DNA of 64,000 nucleotides from Microvelia longipes (GCA_018340805.1 JACMZG010001914.1:31148899-31212898), one strand, 5' to 3'; shown: positions 24,495 through 36,885, numbered from the stretch's first letter. Numbers and translations: made by a program. Notes: generated by a model not told the origin, from the sequence alone.

Positions 24495-25229
24495 GCAATA
24501 GAAAAAATCGGGTACGGGGTGCCTCGGAACTTTTGCTTATTACATCAGATTCGCTTCGCTCGTCCTCAGAATATACAAGTCGTTACATTTATATTACAAC
24601 ACGCTTCGGACTCGCTTCGCTCGTACTTAGATAATAAATACATCGGTTTTATTCCATCCAGCAGTCACCCATCCAGGCACTAACTACGCTCCATGCTGCT
24701 TCACTTTTATAATCCAATATACATACATTTTATATTCAAAAAAACTTGGTGTATTTATTTATTACGCTAAAGTATATTCTTGAAACAAATTTTAACTCAA
24801 TTGGATTATTTTCCGATTTTTTTACATTTTTTTAAAAAACGTATACAAGTCATTTGATAAAAATTAAACTAATGCTGATAATGAAATAAAACTCAGCACA
24901 TATGTTAGTCTTATATATTTCAATAGGATGGCATCATTTTGTCGCGTTTATTGGTTTTTCAAAATTTTTGCTGAGTCATTATTGCGGGTTAATGACGACA
25001 TAGAAATAAATATTTTCCAAAAAGCACAACTGCAACGGTAAACTGATTTTTTAACAAAGTTCCATCTCTCTAGCATAAATACACTAGGAACTACGACGAT
25101 AACAGGCACACACACACAGTCAACTGCGAAAACAACTCAGGAGGCCTTGAAAACGTCTGAAACGGATACTTCCAGTGACATCCCGGTTTCGGATATTTTT
25201 GCAAACACAATACTTTTCCAATATACCTA
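24495..25229 (+). repeat. Family R repeat, near full length
   Basis: It begins AAATCGGGTACGGGGTGCC and carries two CGCTTCGCTCGT blocks. Next come the TATTTATTACGCTAAAG block, ATTAAACTAATGCTGATAA, the core GAGTCATTATTGCGGGTTAA, ATAAATACACTAGGAAC and a CACACACACA patch. It ends ACAATACTTTTCCAATATAC. This copy is the best guide to the consensus. It has no long reading frame and no obvious terminal inverted repeats. Confidence 0.8.
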
Positions 25230-25312
25230 CGAAAAATAGGGTAAGGGGCACCTTGGAACTTTTCCCCTTCCATCTGATCCACTACCACGCATCATAACTA
25301 CTTCGGACTCGC
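25230..25312 (+). repeat. Family R repeat, extra head joined in tandem
   Basis: GAAAAATAGGGTAAGGGGCA starts a second family R head directly after the end of the preceding copy, in the same orientation. It runs to ACTTCGGACTCGCAATG. Two copies therefore sit head to tail. Confidence 0.65.
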
Positions 25313-25436
25313 AATGATTATGAAACCAAATCGCGTTTATTGATAATTAAATTTAAAAATTCCCTTACATCGTGGCAGTATGCTACTGATATAAACTAGT
25401 AATACGACGAACTGATATAGGACAACAATCATGTAG

Positions 25437-25566
25437 CTGTGCAGCGGCTTCATAAAGCTTCATAGAGAGCCGCGGTAGCGCAGCCTCATTATTTTAGCCC
25501 TATATCAGGTCGTGCGTGGGCCTCGAAGCAGCCTCCAACGCCAACACCGCGTGGCGGCTAAAGGAC
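25437..25566 (+). mobile_element. GC-rich tRNA-like SINE head (SINE-3)
   Basis: A GC-rich island in AT-rich DNA. It has an A-box-like TAGCGCAG (25476-25483) preceded by GAGCCGCGG, and a B-box-like GGCCTCGAAGC (25519-25529) at a spacing typical of tRNA promoters. GCGGCT and AGCCGC can pair across 25444-25474. No tRNA cloverleaf closes, so a tRNA-derived SINE fragment is more likely than a tRNA gene. Confidence 0.4.
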
Positions 25567-25889
25567 TCTGTTGTTTTAATCATACAATATACTAATTAAT
25601 TTTAGACCGAAGAAGTATGGATGTATTTTAACTTTTAAAGCTACACTGAGAAATAAAAATATCGGACCCATGGAGTGTACGAGAGAGGTGTCTAACAGGA
25701 CAGTCCGACCCACACCTGACATCTGGCTGTCATCCTCCCACTTCACAAGTTAAACCCTCATAACATCGAAAAGAAGAGATGCTATCAAGCACTTTCAATA
25801 AGTCAGTAACGATACTGTATTTTATCATGACGTAATGATATAATAGGGTATAATAAAGATATATTCATAATTCAACAATCATCATACTT
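25567..25889. other. Unassigned sequence with a shared GC-richer patch
   Basis: ATGGAGTGTACGAGAGAGGT and later ACAGGACAGTCCGAC (25669-25712) vaguely resemble 35368-35420 (CATAGAGTGCGATATGCTC and AACAGCCCGAC), perhaps an old repeat family. No gene is seen. Confidence 0.35.
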
Positions 25890-26127
25890 GTTAGGAAAGT
25901 TAGGTTAAATAAATCATCTAAAATTACTTAATAAACAAATTACTTAATTTATTTATTTATTATAAAAAAGAAAAATAAATATTTAATAAGGAAAAGATTG
26001 TAAAATGTGTTAGGAAAGTTAGGTTAAATAAATCAGCTAAAATTACTTAATAAACAAATTACTTAATTTATTTATTTAATATTAAAAACAAAAATAAATA
26101 TCTAAATAGGAAAAGATTGTGAAATAA
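25888..26127 (+). repeat. Tandem duplication of about 118 bp
   Basis: TGTTAGGAAAGTTAGGTTAA starts two consecutive units, at about 25890 and 26008. They stay alike through CTAAAATTACTTAATAAAC to GGAAAAGATTGTAAAATG, with small indels. Confidence 0.85.
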
Positions 26128-26929
26128 ATAAGTATTAGAAGTAGCGAATTTCCTTCAGAGAAATACGCTTTTTATTATATTACAAATATTAAATTTACAC
26201 GATAGTTTATTTGATACATAAAATTTTCCATATTTGATTTTATTTATCCCACATCGATACATTTATTGTACTTGATATTTTTCACACTTTTTTCTATCTA
26301 AAACTTTATGAAACATTTCAATAAAATAATGTATAATTGTGGAAAAATAAATTGCTTTGTTTCACAATTTTTTTATTTTCATATCTTTGTTTCATTTCAG
26401 GGATGATAAACTTTTAACAAAGTTTGTTATTTTGACCGAGATTTTGTGATAATTGCACATTTTATAAAATAAACAATGATAATAAAAATAAAAATATTTT
26501 ACAAAACAATTAATTTATAAATAATGAAAAGAATAATTTGTATTGTCATAGACAAAGTAAAATAAAAAATGAGTTTTTTTTTAAAAAAATATAGTGTTTT
26601 ATTAATTAGATAAACTTTTAATTAATTTATTTTAGAATAATTCAGTAGACAAATACAGAAGATAACAAAATGTAAGGGCAACATCGTAATAAAGCAAGAA
26701 TATAAAGAGATATGACACAGTGACCGGACACGTGACTCATTTTATTTAAAGCCATGATCATAAACTTTGCACTTTGCGACTAACGTGACACACTGCTCTA
26801 CTTTATACTTTACACGCATTTAATTAATACAAATAGATAGAGGTTAAATAGAAGAAGAAGAAGAATTTTATTTGTATAATACAAAAATTATAGGAACGTT
26901 TGTTTAAACAAAAAAAAAAATATACGCCA
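26128..26929. other. AT-rich sequence, nothing recognised
   Basis: No supported feature. TTTGTTTCATTTCAG at 26386-26400 looks like a splice acceptor, but no coding frame follows. Confidence 0.55.
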
Positions 26930-27256
26930 ATACATAGATAGGATGAATTTTGAAAAAACAACCTTTTTTGAACATCGAAAAAATAACCTGGCCATCTTCG
27001 ACTATCAATAATCCAATGAACGGAACAAATTAAGAGGGAATTATATAGTAGAAAACTGAAAATATAAAAAATCAAAACACAAACAATGTGCAGGAAGCCA
27101 AAACGAATTGATTTCATAACCTTAATTTACTCTTAAAAGAGGTTTCAATAAGGTTACACAGAGCCCCTGAGAGCTCCAAAATGATGTTTTAGGACTCGTA
27201 ATGCATTGAGATAGGCTATGCTCCCTCTAGTGTATATCTCTATACCCCAGGACATC
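26930..27256 (+). repeat. Family G repeat
   Basis: The core CAGGAAGCCAAAACGAATTG is followed by CTCTTAAAAGAGGTTTCAAT, AAGGTTACACAGAGCCCC, AAAATGATGTTTTAGG and GAGATAGGCTATGCTCCC, ending CTCTAGTGTATATCTCTAT. The same series of blocks occurs at 52916-53082 and 62795-63140, and part of it at 57340-57545. Confidence 0.75.
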
Positions 27257-27992
27257 ATTGGCGTCAGGGGGAATACATTTTTTTTTAGATAGAGCTAAAA
27301 TAATTCTGGCACAAAGGTCCGCATGCGGCTTTTATCCTTTAACATACATGTTTTACGTACGATTTCCAAAACTAGCCCCGTATTTAGCAATCCTTTTTAT
27401 GTCTTTACAACTCTTCTTTTCTAAATTCAAGTTATAATATGCCCACATTTATCCTATTGGTTATACAAAACCCTGCTATGCTTCCAAAATTGGCAGTGCA
27501 CATGATTATTTGAACACATTTAGGGCTTAATTCTTGCTTATAGCGTTAAAACTTAAAAAAAACCTTAAGGGTTGTTAACCGTATTTCCTTTGCAAAATCC
27601 AGAAAAAATGGACTAAATAGAAGCTAATTACTAGGACTAAATTACTGCTCAAGAAGCTTTTTGTATTTATTTTTTTTATTTAGAGCGCCTGCTCCTTGTA
27701 GTACTACAGGCGCTTGGTATCTTTAATTTTAAAATACAGATTTAATATTAATGCCCAAATTTTGCCATTTAGGTCATACATACAATTTTTCTCTTCAAGA
27801 GATCATTATACTATTAGGAAATTATAACATATTAAACATAACACATTAATAGGTATTTATAAGAAAGTATGGTTTCTGTAAGTGGCACAAGCTCAGTTTG
27901 TCATTATGCTAATTTCTTTTAGTTAATATAAAAATGCAGAAAAAGCTATAAAGCGAACCACACACAAAAAATTATACACACACACAAATATA

Positions 27993-28034
<42 letters not shown>

Positions 28035-29174
28035 TATATATATATACCGTTATATGTTTAGCAAAGCGTATTTTTCCGTGTATCTTGAACATATTTCTAA
28101 CGAAATCCTCTATCCCATTAGTAATTTGTTTTCAAAAGAAGTTCTCTATAAAAGTAATGATATTAAATATTAATATTCGCATCATATATTGATACTATAA
28201 TAAAGCAAATAACCATGACATACATTGTATAGAATAATCAGTACAGAATAATGTCTTGTAAATCTTCTGTGTTAATTTCAACTTTCTTACTCTTAATAGT
28301 AGTGGTTCATTTTAATTTTAGAAATTTTAAATTTAAAATACTGACTGTATTGTATTGTTGAGTATATTGTAAGGATGACAGTAAAATTTTCAATTTGAAT
28401 AAGATAACATTTGTATACAATTTACAACGGTAAATTATAATTAATAATAAATGATAAGGAAATAGTTAAATAAAGACTGTCAGACAGGAAAAGTCAAAGA
28501 AAGATAAATTAGTAGAAATCAAATTCTTCTAATTCAGTAATGTCATTGTTAACTCTTAATGTGCATTCAGTAAAAGATAATAAAAATAAAATATATTAGA
28601 AGTAAAATGCTATGAAAAATCAAGGACCAGAAGATAATAAAGAAGGGAGAAGGCGGTTGTAAAATAATAAAATATAATCCAATAATAAATAATAGAGAAT
28701 TGACAAAAACTGGATACTTGTAATACAAAAGATAAAAAGTTTACAACTCCAGCGAAAAATCGACAAATAAATAAAACATCAATACATAATATTATTACCA
28801 ATTTTCTTACCAAGACGAGGCGGGGGGAGGAAAGAATCACTTGTATTTTTCATCTAGATATTGAATATTTTGACAATTTTTTTGCCTTTTCCTTATCTCC
28901 TGGTTAAAATATCCATGAATATAAAGAAACCTAATTTTCAGAAAGAAATTGGAAGAAGATTCAAGCGATGGAAGAAAAGTGATTCCAGAATTTGACAGTA
29001 AAATTATTTGAGCGGATTTTTATTAGAAAATGATGTTTGATGTATGTTTTATACAAATATTTATGTTTTATATAAACAATTACTTATTTAACGTTAGCAA
29101 AATAGTAATTATTTTAATAAAAATACTTATTAAATAAGAGGCCTTCCTCTTGGCCGGTCACATGGTTGATGTCT
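27257..29174. other. AT-rich sequence with an (AT)n tract
   Basis: (AT)n lies at about 27990-28047 after a short (CA)n. A 76-codon minus-strand hydrophobic frame at 28610-28840 arises from A-rich plus-strand DNA. No gene is supported. Confidence 0.65.
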
Positions 29175-29358
29175 TGTATCAGCTCGTCATACAAGCGAAC
29201 TTAAGTAACTTATCAAAAGTACGTTTTTAAGTAAACTTTATAAAAAAAAACGTGATTAATTTACATTATGTTAATATATGCCCCCTTATTTTAAAAATCC
29301 TCCCCCACCCTAACCCCTCATAAACTCATATTTTCTTTGAAAAATTCGCTAAAAGGCC
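29175..29358 (+). repeat. Dispersed repeat ending in TTCGCTAAAA, second copy
   Basis: It runs from TATCAGCTCGTCATACAAG through a C-rich CCTCCCCCACCCTAACCCC patch and CTCATAAACTCAT to AAAATTCGCTAAAAGG. It matches 1-117 in landmark order. Confidence 0.5.
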
Positions 29359-29401
29359 CTAACGTACCCGGGGAACAAACTGATATATTTTTAGAATTAT
29401 G

Positions 29402-29696
29402 ATGAAAAATCGGGTTAAGGGTAACACAGCACTATTCCTCACCACTTTTGAAGCGCTAAGCTTATCCTCATGTAGGACTCGCTTCGCTAGTCCTCATTAC
29501 ATAAAAATCACCAAATTTATACAACAACATGTCTCGATTTTATTCCTAGCGGTCACTCATCTAGGCCATGACTTCACTCGGTCCAAGAAACCCGTAGATA
29601 TACTTGTCTTAGCAAAACCTAATACGTAAGGGGTACACAAAAGGGCCACTTGTACCAAATTTCATTTCAATTGGATTATTTTTCGACTTTAACTAT
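29402..29696 (+). repeat. Family R repeat, 5' half
   Basis: The head, AAAAATCGGGTTAAGGGTA, and the ACTCGCTTCGCTAGTCC block are present, followed by TACCAAATTTCATTTCAATT. It is cut off by the minisatellite at 29697. A 76-codon frame inside is not a gene. Confidence 0.7.
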
Positions 29697-30246
29697 ATGT
29701 ATTTTTTTTTTTATTTACTTTTCCAAATCCTTTCAGCTATTAGCTAAATCTCCTTTACTAGGCCTATTTTTTTAATTTACTTTTCCACTCCATAAGCTAA
29801 ATCTTCTTTACCAGAGCTATTTTTGTATTTACTTTTTCAAATCCTTTAGCTAAATCTCCTTTACTGGGGCTATTTTTTTTATTTACTTTTCCAAATCCAT
29901 TAGCTGAATATCCTTTACCGGGGCTATTTTTTGTATTTAATTTTCCAAATCCATTATCTGAATCTCCTTTACTTGGGCTATTTTTGTATTTACTTTTCCA
30001 AATCCATTAGCTGAATCTCTTTTACTTGGGCTATTTTTGTATTTACTTTTCCAAATCCATTAGTTGAATATCCTTTACCGGGGCTATTTTTTGTATTTAC
30101 TTTTCCAAATCCATTAGCTGAATCTCCTTTACTTGGGCTATTTTTGTATTTACTTTTCCAAATCTATTTGCTGAATCTGCTTTACCGTGCCAATTTTCTG
30201 AATTTAATTTTCCAAGCCCATTTGCTTTATCTCCTTTCCGTACCAG
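29697..30246 (+). repeat. Minisatellite, about 54-bp unit, about 10 copies
   Basis: The unit is approximately GTATTTACTTTTCCAAATCC then ATTAGCTGAATCTCCTTTAC then TTGGGGCTATTTTT. Central copies are the most alike and edge copies diverge. It begins directly where family R sequence stops, so it may have grown from the family R A/T tract. Confidence 0.9.
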
Positions 30247-31035
30247 TCTTTTGCAAAATATTATACCAATTAATAAACTTATTTTTTTTTCAAAATGAAA
30301 CCAAGAAAACTAAACACAACCAATCTGTGAGCTTGGTAAAGTTGTAAATCAAGTCCAAAGTCATATCTTAAATAGAACCTCAGTGAATGACCCTGTAACA
30401 ACATCATAGTCTATATTTGGTTACATCAACTTTTAATAACGCAATTTTATTAACCACTTTCATATCAAAAAATATTAAAACTATCCAATAGCAATTTAAT
30501 CTGACAACTAATTATTTTAATATTTTAATATTACGAAATGAACAATAATCGTTTAAAACTTTATGATTATTTTCTATTATTTAAATATTAAGTAACATTT
30601 ATTATTTTATTAACAATTCTATACATTAGAAAGGATTAATTAAATTTAAATTAAATGTCTAAGGTAAGAAACTTACGTGAAATAAACTAGAAATAAAATT
30701 TTATTATAGTCCATAAGGGATTTACCAAATAAATATAAACTTTTCTGATTAATACTGATACATATAAAATAAATAGAAATTCATAATAATTTAACTCAGA
30801 CTCTTGAATTAAATAGAGAACGATAAGGACTTTAATTATTTTTTTATTGTTTTTTAATCAAAACAGCAAGCTATAAAATTACAACCTTTTTATTAAAATT
30901 TATAAATACTAAATAGTTTATCACTGCTTATATTATTTCGTTTCAAAAGGTTATTTAGGACAAACCTTTATTAATTATTCTTTGAAAAAATTACAATTAA
31001 AAAAAATTTGAAACCATCTGTAAAATGTTGGTATA
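30247..31035. other. AT-rich sequence, nothing recognised
   Basis: I see no repeat copy or coding frame worth naming. Confidence 0.6.
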
Positions 31036-31990
31036 AAATAAATCGGGTAAGGGGTACATCGGCAGTTTCATTTACACTACTTCGGACTCGCTTCGCTCGT
31101 CTTCAAAATATTATAATACGACACTCGGCTAAAATCAGTTGACAGCATGGGAAAATAATGTGAGGGAGCCAATGAGGTTAGTCCTGCATGTTAAACTACG
31201 GCCTTAATTTCAAATCAAGCCTATTGGTTCCTTAACCCTATTTTCCCACGCTGTCAACTAATATTAGCCGTGTGTCGTATTATAAAAGCGTCTAATTTAT
31301 AATTTAGAACATCTTCAGTTTCGTTTTGCTCATACTCTGATAAGAAAGATCGGTTTTAATTTCAGCAGTCACCCATCCGCCACCTGACCACGATTGACGT
31401 TCCTTAACATGAGAGATCCGACAAAACCTAAGATATACTAATCGTATTAAAATGAAACCTTCTACACTTGTACTGTAGAATATACTCATGGCAAACTCAA
31501 TAACTTATTTTTTGGATTTTTAAACGATTTTTAAAAAAACTCAAACATGTTGATAAAAGTTGAACCAATGCTGACTGCTATTAATAAGATAAAACTTGCC
31601 ACGTTATTGGTCTGATATAGTAAAATGTATGCATAGTAAAAATGTACGCCAAATTATTCAAACATCCAATTATTTTTCGTGTCCTATGAGTTTTTGAAAT
31701 TGTTACAAGTCATTAATTACAGTTAATGGCGTCATAGAAAAAAATGTTTTCCGGTTAGCACTAAAAGACCTAAAAATTGATTTTTGTACCAAGTTTCAAC
31801 TCTCTAGTACAATTATATACAGACTGGAAACAACGATGATAATATAGATGCACACTCATACAGACAAACAACTTAGTAATAACCACTAAGGAGGTTTTAA
31901 AAACAGCTGAATCACATGAAATCTCGGTTTCGGATTTTTAAAGCAAACAAAATATTTTTCTTTTTATTAAAATGAGGAAAAGTAAAAAGA
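31036..31990 (+). repeat. Family R repeat carrying a nested fold-back element
   Basis: The head is ATCGGGTAAGGGGTACATCG with the GACTCGCTTCGCTCGTC block. The body continues after the insertion at 31111-31285. The core, TTAATGGCGTCATAG, is at about 31725, and the end is near AAAATGAGGAAAAGTAAAA. The 61-codon minus-strand frame at 31304-31489 lies within the repeat. Confidence 0.75.
31111..31285. mobile_element. 175-bp MITE-like fold-back nested in family R
   Basis: Outer ends TTATAATACGACAC and GTGTCGTATTATAA are inverted. Similarity continues inward through CGGCTAAAATCAGTTGACAG and GGGAAAATA against TATTTTCCC, ACGCTGTCAACTAATATTAG. Arms are about 50 bp with a few differences. There is no coding capacity. 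Target duplication is unclear because the flanks are themselves AT-rich. Confidence 0.8.
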
Positions 31991-32851
31991 AAGAAAACAA
32001 ATCTTTTGTTTAACCTTTTAAATTAATTTAAATATCCAATTTGCTTAAAAAATAATTAAGTTTCATTAATTTTTGACTGAAATTTACACATTATCGATGG
32101 ATCTGTTTATAGCACCGGGTATAATATAAATTCCAAATACAAAAATAAATAAATAAATGAATAAACCAGTTTAGGACAGTAAAATTAATGGCATTCACCA
32201 AAAAAAGTAAAAGGTGTTCCGGTCGTAAAAATAAAATTTAAAATATTCAAATTTAATTGGATCAAGTTTCTTTGCAGATCCTTTTCACACATTCATTTTC
32301 GTAAATGAGAGAGACAAATCATTTTCCATTATAAAAATGTTTGCAAATTTTAAAAATCTTCTTTTTTGAATTAGTTGCATTTTTTTGGTTTCTTATACAA
32401 GAATTTATTATAGGAAAAAAGGTGTAGAAATAAAAGTCATTTGGGGAAAAAAGTGATATTAAAAAATAAAATATCAAAAAAGTATATTGGAAAAAAAATA
32501 TAATAAAAAGTTATTCGCATGTATTAATTGGTAAAAAATCGTAAAAAAATAATAAAATAAGAAATATATAAATAAAAAAAAATTATCAAGAAAAAGATGA
32601 TTTGAAGAAAATTCAATACTGTAATTTTAAGTTACACGTGCTTGTCTTGTAGATTTTAAATTATTATTATTATTTTCTTTAAAGATAATAAGGAAATGGT
32701 TGCTTATACAACTTCGCGTAACATTCTTTTAAATGTCACGCGAAGGATGCGTTTAAAAAGATTTGCAACTTTTAAGCGGTTGCATTATGATGATTTAATT
32801 GTGATTGTGATCATTTAATGATTTAAAAGCAGTTGCTTAATTTTAAACTAG
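31991..32851. other. A-rich sequence, nothing recognised
   Basis: Poly-A and poly-T runs dominate. No feature is supported. Confidence 0.6.
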
Positions 32852-33725
32852 ACATCTTTGTAATAGATAATAATAGAATTAGCTTCAATACTTGCTTCAC
32901 TTGATGCTAGTTGTTTATTGTCGATACGGATATCCCTAGACTGGTTTCGGCTTAATTTTCAACGTTTTAGCAGTTGAATTTTCATAATTGCTTAATTTTA
33001 AATACTACATAATTTATTTAGCTATGTCATATCCGGAAATTGTTCAATCGTTCGACATTCGTCATCATGATAGCTCGACATATAATGTCGAGCTCTGTTT
33101 CTTTAGATCTAACTCATCAGGGCGCCGACAAAACCTGCACTTACTCTATTCTTCACTTCAAATTACAAAGAATATAAGTGAAGTGTCTTCAAGAAAAGAG
33201 CGGTGCTGGCTTAACGCTATTACGCTTGGCATGCAAAACAAATATCATTTGTTAAATTATTTATTTATTAATTTATTGATTATAAAATTGATCTAGACAG
33301 TAATAGAATCAGCTTCGATACTTGCTGTTAGATGCGAATATTACTGGACTAGTTTTGGCTTAATTTACAACTTGTTACAAATTTACAACTCCAGAAGTTG
33401 TATTTTGATGATTAATTTTAAACAAGACATCATTTTAATAGATTATAGTAAAATCAGTTTAACGCATATATCCCTGGACTGGTTTGGGCATCAACAGCAT
33501 GCGAGACAACACTTGAGCTTTTAACTAACGAAATTATACCAGTGAATAACTTCTAGTCTCAGCGAAAAGGATAAAAAATCTAATTTTAAAGACTTGTCCA
33601 GCTTGTAAACTTTATTAGTCGAAAGCTCTAAAGTAGTCCCACCTGCTGATAATTACGTTAAGCCGAAACCGGTCCAGGAGTGTTCAACACCAAGTATCGA
33701 CGACAGCTGATTCTACAATTGCTTC
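32852..33725. repeat. Cluster of diverged copies of a CTGGACTGGTTT repeat
   Basis: Similar blocks occur at 32852-32960, 33292-33385 and 33435-33500, each with AATAGAATCAGCTTCGATAC or a variant and CCTGGACTGGTTTCGGCTTA or a variant. An inverted copy is at 33658-33720. A perfect small hairpin, AGCTCGACAT with loop ATA, is at 33072-33094. The 102-codon frame at 32988-33296 overlaps this cluster and has no recognisable domain. Confidence 0.6.
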
Positions 33726-35549
33726 ATTAACTCGGTAAATATAACCTCATTTATTCTTCTAGAGTAAAGTCTTATTCAAATTGGCATGAAACTCTCAAAT
33801 CCAATTATTATGACTTAAGTGATGCCTATAATTGTCAGGGGAGAGACCTGTAGTTGTGACTTGTAGGTTTATGAATCGTTTTCTATCAAACCTATAATTA
33901 GGAAAAGTATTGAGTATCCAATTTCACCTGAATTTTCCGCTCAAGGTATTTTCAACCCATATGTATGGGTTTCACTATTCTTTTCACCAATTTCAAATCA
34001 TCAGATTAACATTTGTTTAAAACTAATTAAACGTTTCAAATTAAAACAGTAAATTATCAGAGTAACACGTATTATTTAAGATCACATTAATTTTTTGTTA
34101 TCATTAGCACTAAGCTACTTACAAATTATACACGTAAGAACTTTCAATTTTAATTCCGAATAACTTTCTACTTTTAAATTAATAACAATTATTGTTTGAT
34201 ACATTTATATGTATATAATTAAGATTACTCTTACTGTATATACAATTATTTTAACACCTACAATAAAGAGTTAAACACCTTGATAAAAAAAGGCAGGTGA
34301 TCTTTATTTTAAAATAAAGTTTTATATTTAACACATCGATAAAGTTTTAAGTTATTTTTATATATAAGTTTTTGAAATAAGGTATACTTTAGACACTTAA
34401 ATTTAAAATAATAAACAAACAGTAATTAAAAAAATAGTTTGCTAAAAAAAATTTAATATTTATAAAAAATAACTTAAAGGTAGTATTTCCTGACATCTAT
34501 TTAGACTTTATATGCTCATGCATCATCTATTTTTATCTACCTCTTTCAATCTTAATGTATATTATTGTTCGGCTCTTATTAGTTAGTAAAACTATTTACA
34601 ATAAATCCGCATTTTTGACGATTTCGCATCAAATATATAAACATTTAAAAGAATTTGGCACCTAATTTTGTCATCTAATAACACCTAATAAAAGTTTAAA
34701 GCTTTAATTTAAATTTATTTTAAATATAGAACATATAAATTTTACTTAAAGAAACATAATATCAAACATATATAACTAACACTTTGAAGGTCTTTTACAT
34801 TATTACCTATGATGTAATAATAAAGGATGCTGCATTAATTTCCTCCTTTTATTAGACTAATGCAATTTCATTTTTAACGTTTTTTTTCTGAACACCTGTT
34901 TTCATTTTCTGGTCCATACGTGTTTTCAAGATGAAAAGGCAATTTTCACAGAAATTTCGAACAGCAAGGTGTTTTTACAGTTTCGAGAAAAGATGGTTAG
35001 GTGTGTTGAACTCAAATGCTTAATTTAATTACATTATACGGAAGCTGAAAACATCTGTCACAAACCTTTTACCTTTTACTGCATTTTAATTTAGTTTCAA
35101 AATAACAGAAAGTAATGCTTTGTTAAAAATGTAGTATTCAAGATTAATACTTAAGTTTGAGTAAGACTTATAGATAGGTTAATAATAATAACAAAGAAAT
35201 AAAATTTAGAAAGTTAGAAGTTAGAAGTAAGAAAGAAGAAGAAGTTATCTTCTTACAGCAACATCAGCTCAAAGCTTATACTTATAGGACTCAAGTATAA
35301 TATTAAGAGAACGGCCTTATCAAAGGCGTGAAAACTGTGAGAGGGAAACAAAATTTAAGATAGCGAACCCATAGAGTGCGATATGCTCTGGTGGCCACAT
35401 GCTAGACAACAGCCCGACAAAATTATAAATTACTCCTTATGTTTTTAATTTATTTTACAGCTTATATTAATAGCTAATTCCTTGTCATTTCGTCCTCATT
35501 TACTGTGTATTACGATTTTGCTAATTAAGTTATAATTTTATTAATGTTA
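33726..35549. other. AT-rich sequence, nothing recognised
   Basis: No gene or clear repeat copy. A GC-richer patch at 35320-35425 weakly resembles 25669-25712. Confidence 0.55.
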
Positions 35550-35730
35550 CCTCCGTGGCCGTGATGGTATAAGCACACGATTTCGGCTCCGGAGATCCGG
35601 GGTTCGCAGTCCGGGCTATGCTCTAAGTTTATATGAATAGTACGCGTATGACAAAGATTCCGCCAACTCTAATTAATACTTAGAGGTTATTGGTAAAAAA
35701 TATAAAAGACCTTAAACGGGCAATTTTTTA
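35550..35730 (+). mobile_element. tRNA-derived SINE (SINE-1), third copy
   Basis: The head TGGCCGTGATGGTATAAG (35556-35573) is A-box-like and GGTTCGCAGTCC (35601-35612) is B-box-like. The following TATGCTCTAAGTTTATATGA parallels the same position in the copy at 10246-10485. The tail AGACCTTAAACGGGCAA echoes AAGGCTCTAAACGGTC. No cloverleaf closes beyond the promoter-like boxes, so this is not called as a tRNA gene. Confidence 0.75.
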
Positions 35731-35900
35731 TTTTACTCATTGGCAACGTAGGTATAGGAAAAGTATTGTGTTTGAAAAAAAAATCTGAAACCAGGATACA
35801 CCTCAAATATTAAAACGTTTCAAGTGATTTTAAGACCTCCTGACTGGTTTCACAAAGTTGTCTGTCTGTATGTGTGGGTGTGTTCTATCTAGTAATCACT
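35731..35900 (-). repeat. Family R repeat, 3' end fragment
   Basis: GTAGGTATAGGAAAAGTATT and GTGTTTGAAAAAAAAATC match the inverted end of family R, followed by CAAAGTTGTCTGTCTGTATG. It breaks off after about 165 bp. Confidence 0.7.
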
Positions 35901-36461
35901 ATACGATAGGCCGTTTATTTTAATTTTGCCTTTTTTTCTTCTTTTCTCCTTCTTTTGTTGGTTTAAAATGACAAATGTTTTCAATTAGATGTCATAAAAC
36001 GTGTTAAAGATTATGTAGCACGTAATAATAAATTTTTAAAAAGATTTTCTGAAATATTTGGGTATTGAAATATAATTAAAATAATGAATTATTGAGTAGA
36101 ATCTTTCACATTAGCGATATAACATGATTTTACATAAACAAAACTTAAGGCATGAATAAATAAATAAAAAAAACCTGGTTATACAGAATTTAAGGTAACG
36201 GGCCAGTATTTATTTGATACGGTATGTTTTAATAATGATGAAAGAAATTTCGTAGCAAAGTTTCGGAGTATGTTTTAATACAACTTAATTATAAAGTAAG
36301 AATTAATGTTTGCAGGCAATAGGCCGTCTTTTTCCTGCACGGCTGTGCGTAAAACCTGCCTCTTCCGGTTATGTTTTAACAACGCGTGTTCTTATATACG
36401 CATCGAATTAGCATTTAGTTAATAGATTAACAAAACTGCATCTGTCTCTTCCGTACGTTAA
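35901..36461. other. AT-rich sequence, nothing recognised
   Basis: A GC-richer patch at 36314-36375 (AGGCCGTCTTTTTCCTGCAC) has no second copy that I can find here. Confidence 0.5.
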
Positions 36462-36885
36462 ATTTTATTTGAATAAAAAAGAAACCTGTCAGGTTATATT
36501 TATTTTAATCGATTTGTCTAAACTATAAATATGGATTTACATTATTAACACAGGGAATACTCAAAATTATGACAACAGACTAACACCAGACATAGGAATA
36601 CTCAAAATTATGACAACGGACTAACTTTAGACATAGGAATACTCAAAATTATGACAACAGACTAACACAGAAGTGTTGGTAAAATGACAATTGGCAGCTT
36701 AAAAACACTTCAGTAATGACTATTGTGTGCAGTCGTAAGTACATAAAAATCTTTATAACACCAGAGAGATTTTATTTGAATAAAAAAGAAACCTGTCAGG
36801 TTATATTTATTTTAATCGATTTGTCTAAACTATAAATATGGATTTACATTATTACCACAGGGAACACTCAAAATTATGACAAACA
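36462..36885 (+). repeat. Local direct duplication plus a short tandem array
   Basis: ATTTTATTTGAATAAAAAAG starts two near-identical segments of about 115 bp, at 36462 and 36769 (offset 307 bp). Each contains the palindrome AACCTGTCAGGTT. Between them, GGAATACTCAAAATTATGAC recurs three times at about 45-bp steps (36554, 36595, 36636). A 90-bp block at 36669-36760 recurs at 38766-38858. Confidence 0.85.

Noticed and set aside
26386..26410. Splice-acceptor-like TTTGTTTCATTTCAG
   Set aside because: No open frame follows and such words are common in AT-rich DNA.
35556..35612. Possible tRNA gene
   Set aside because: A- and B-like boxes are present, but acceptor and anticodon stems do not close and the sequence continues into a SINE body seen elsewhere.
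36462..36885. Short LTR pair of a retroelement
   Set aside because: The 115-bp direct repeats lack TG...CA ends, a primer-binding site and any coding interior, so a local duplication is simpler.
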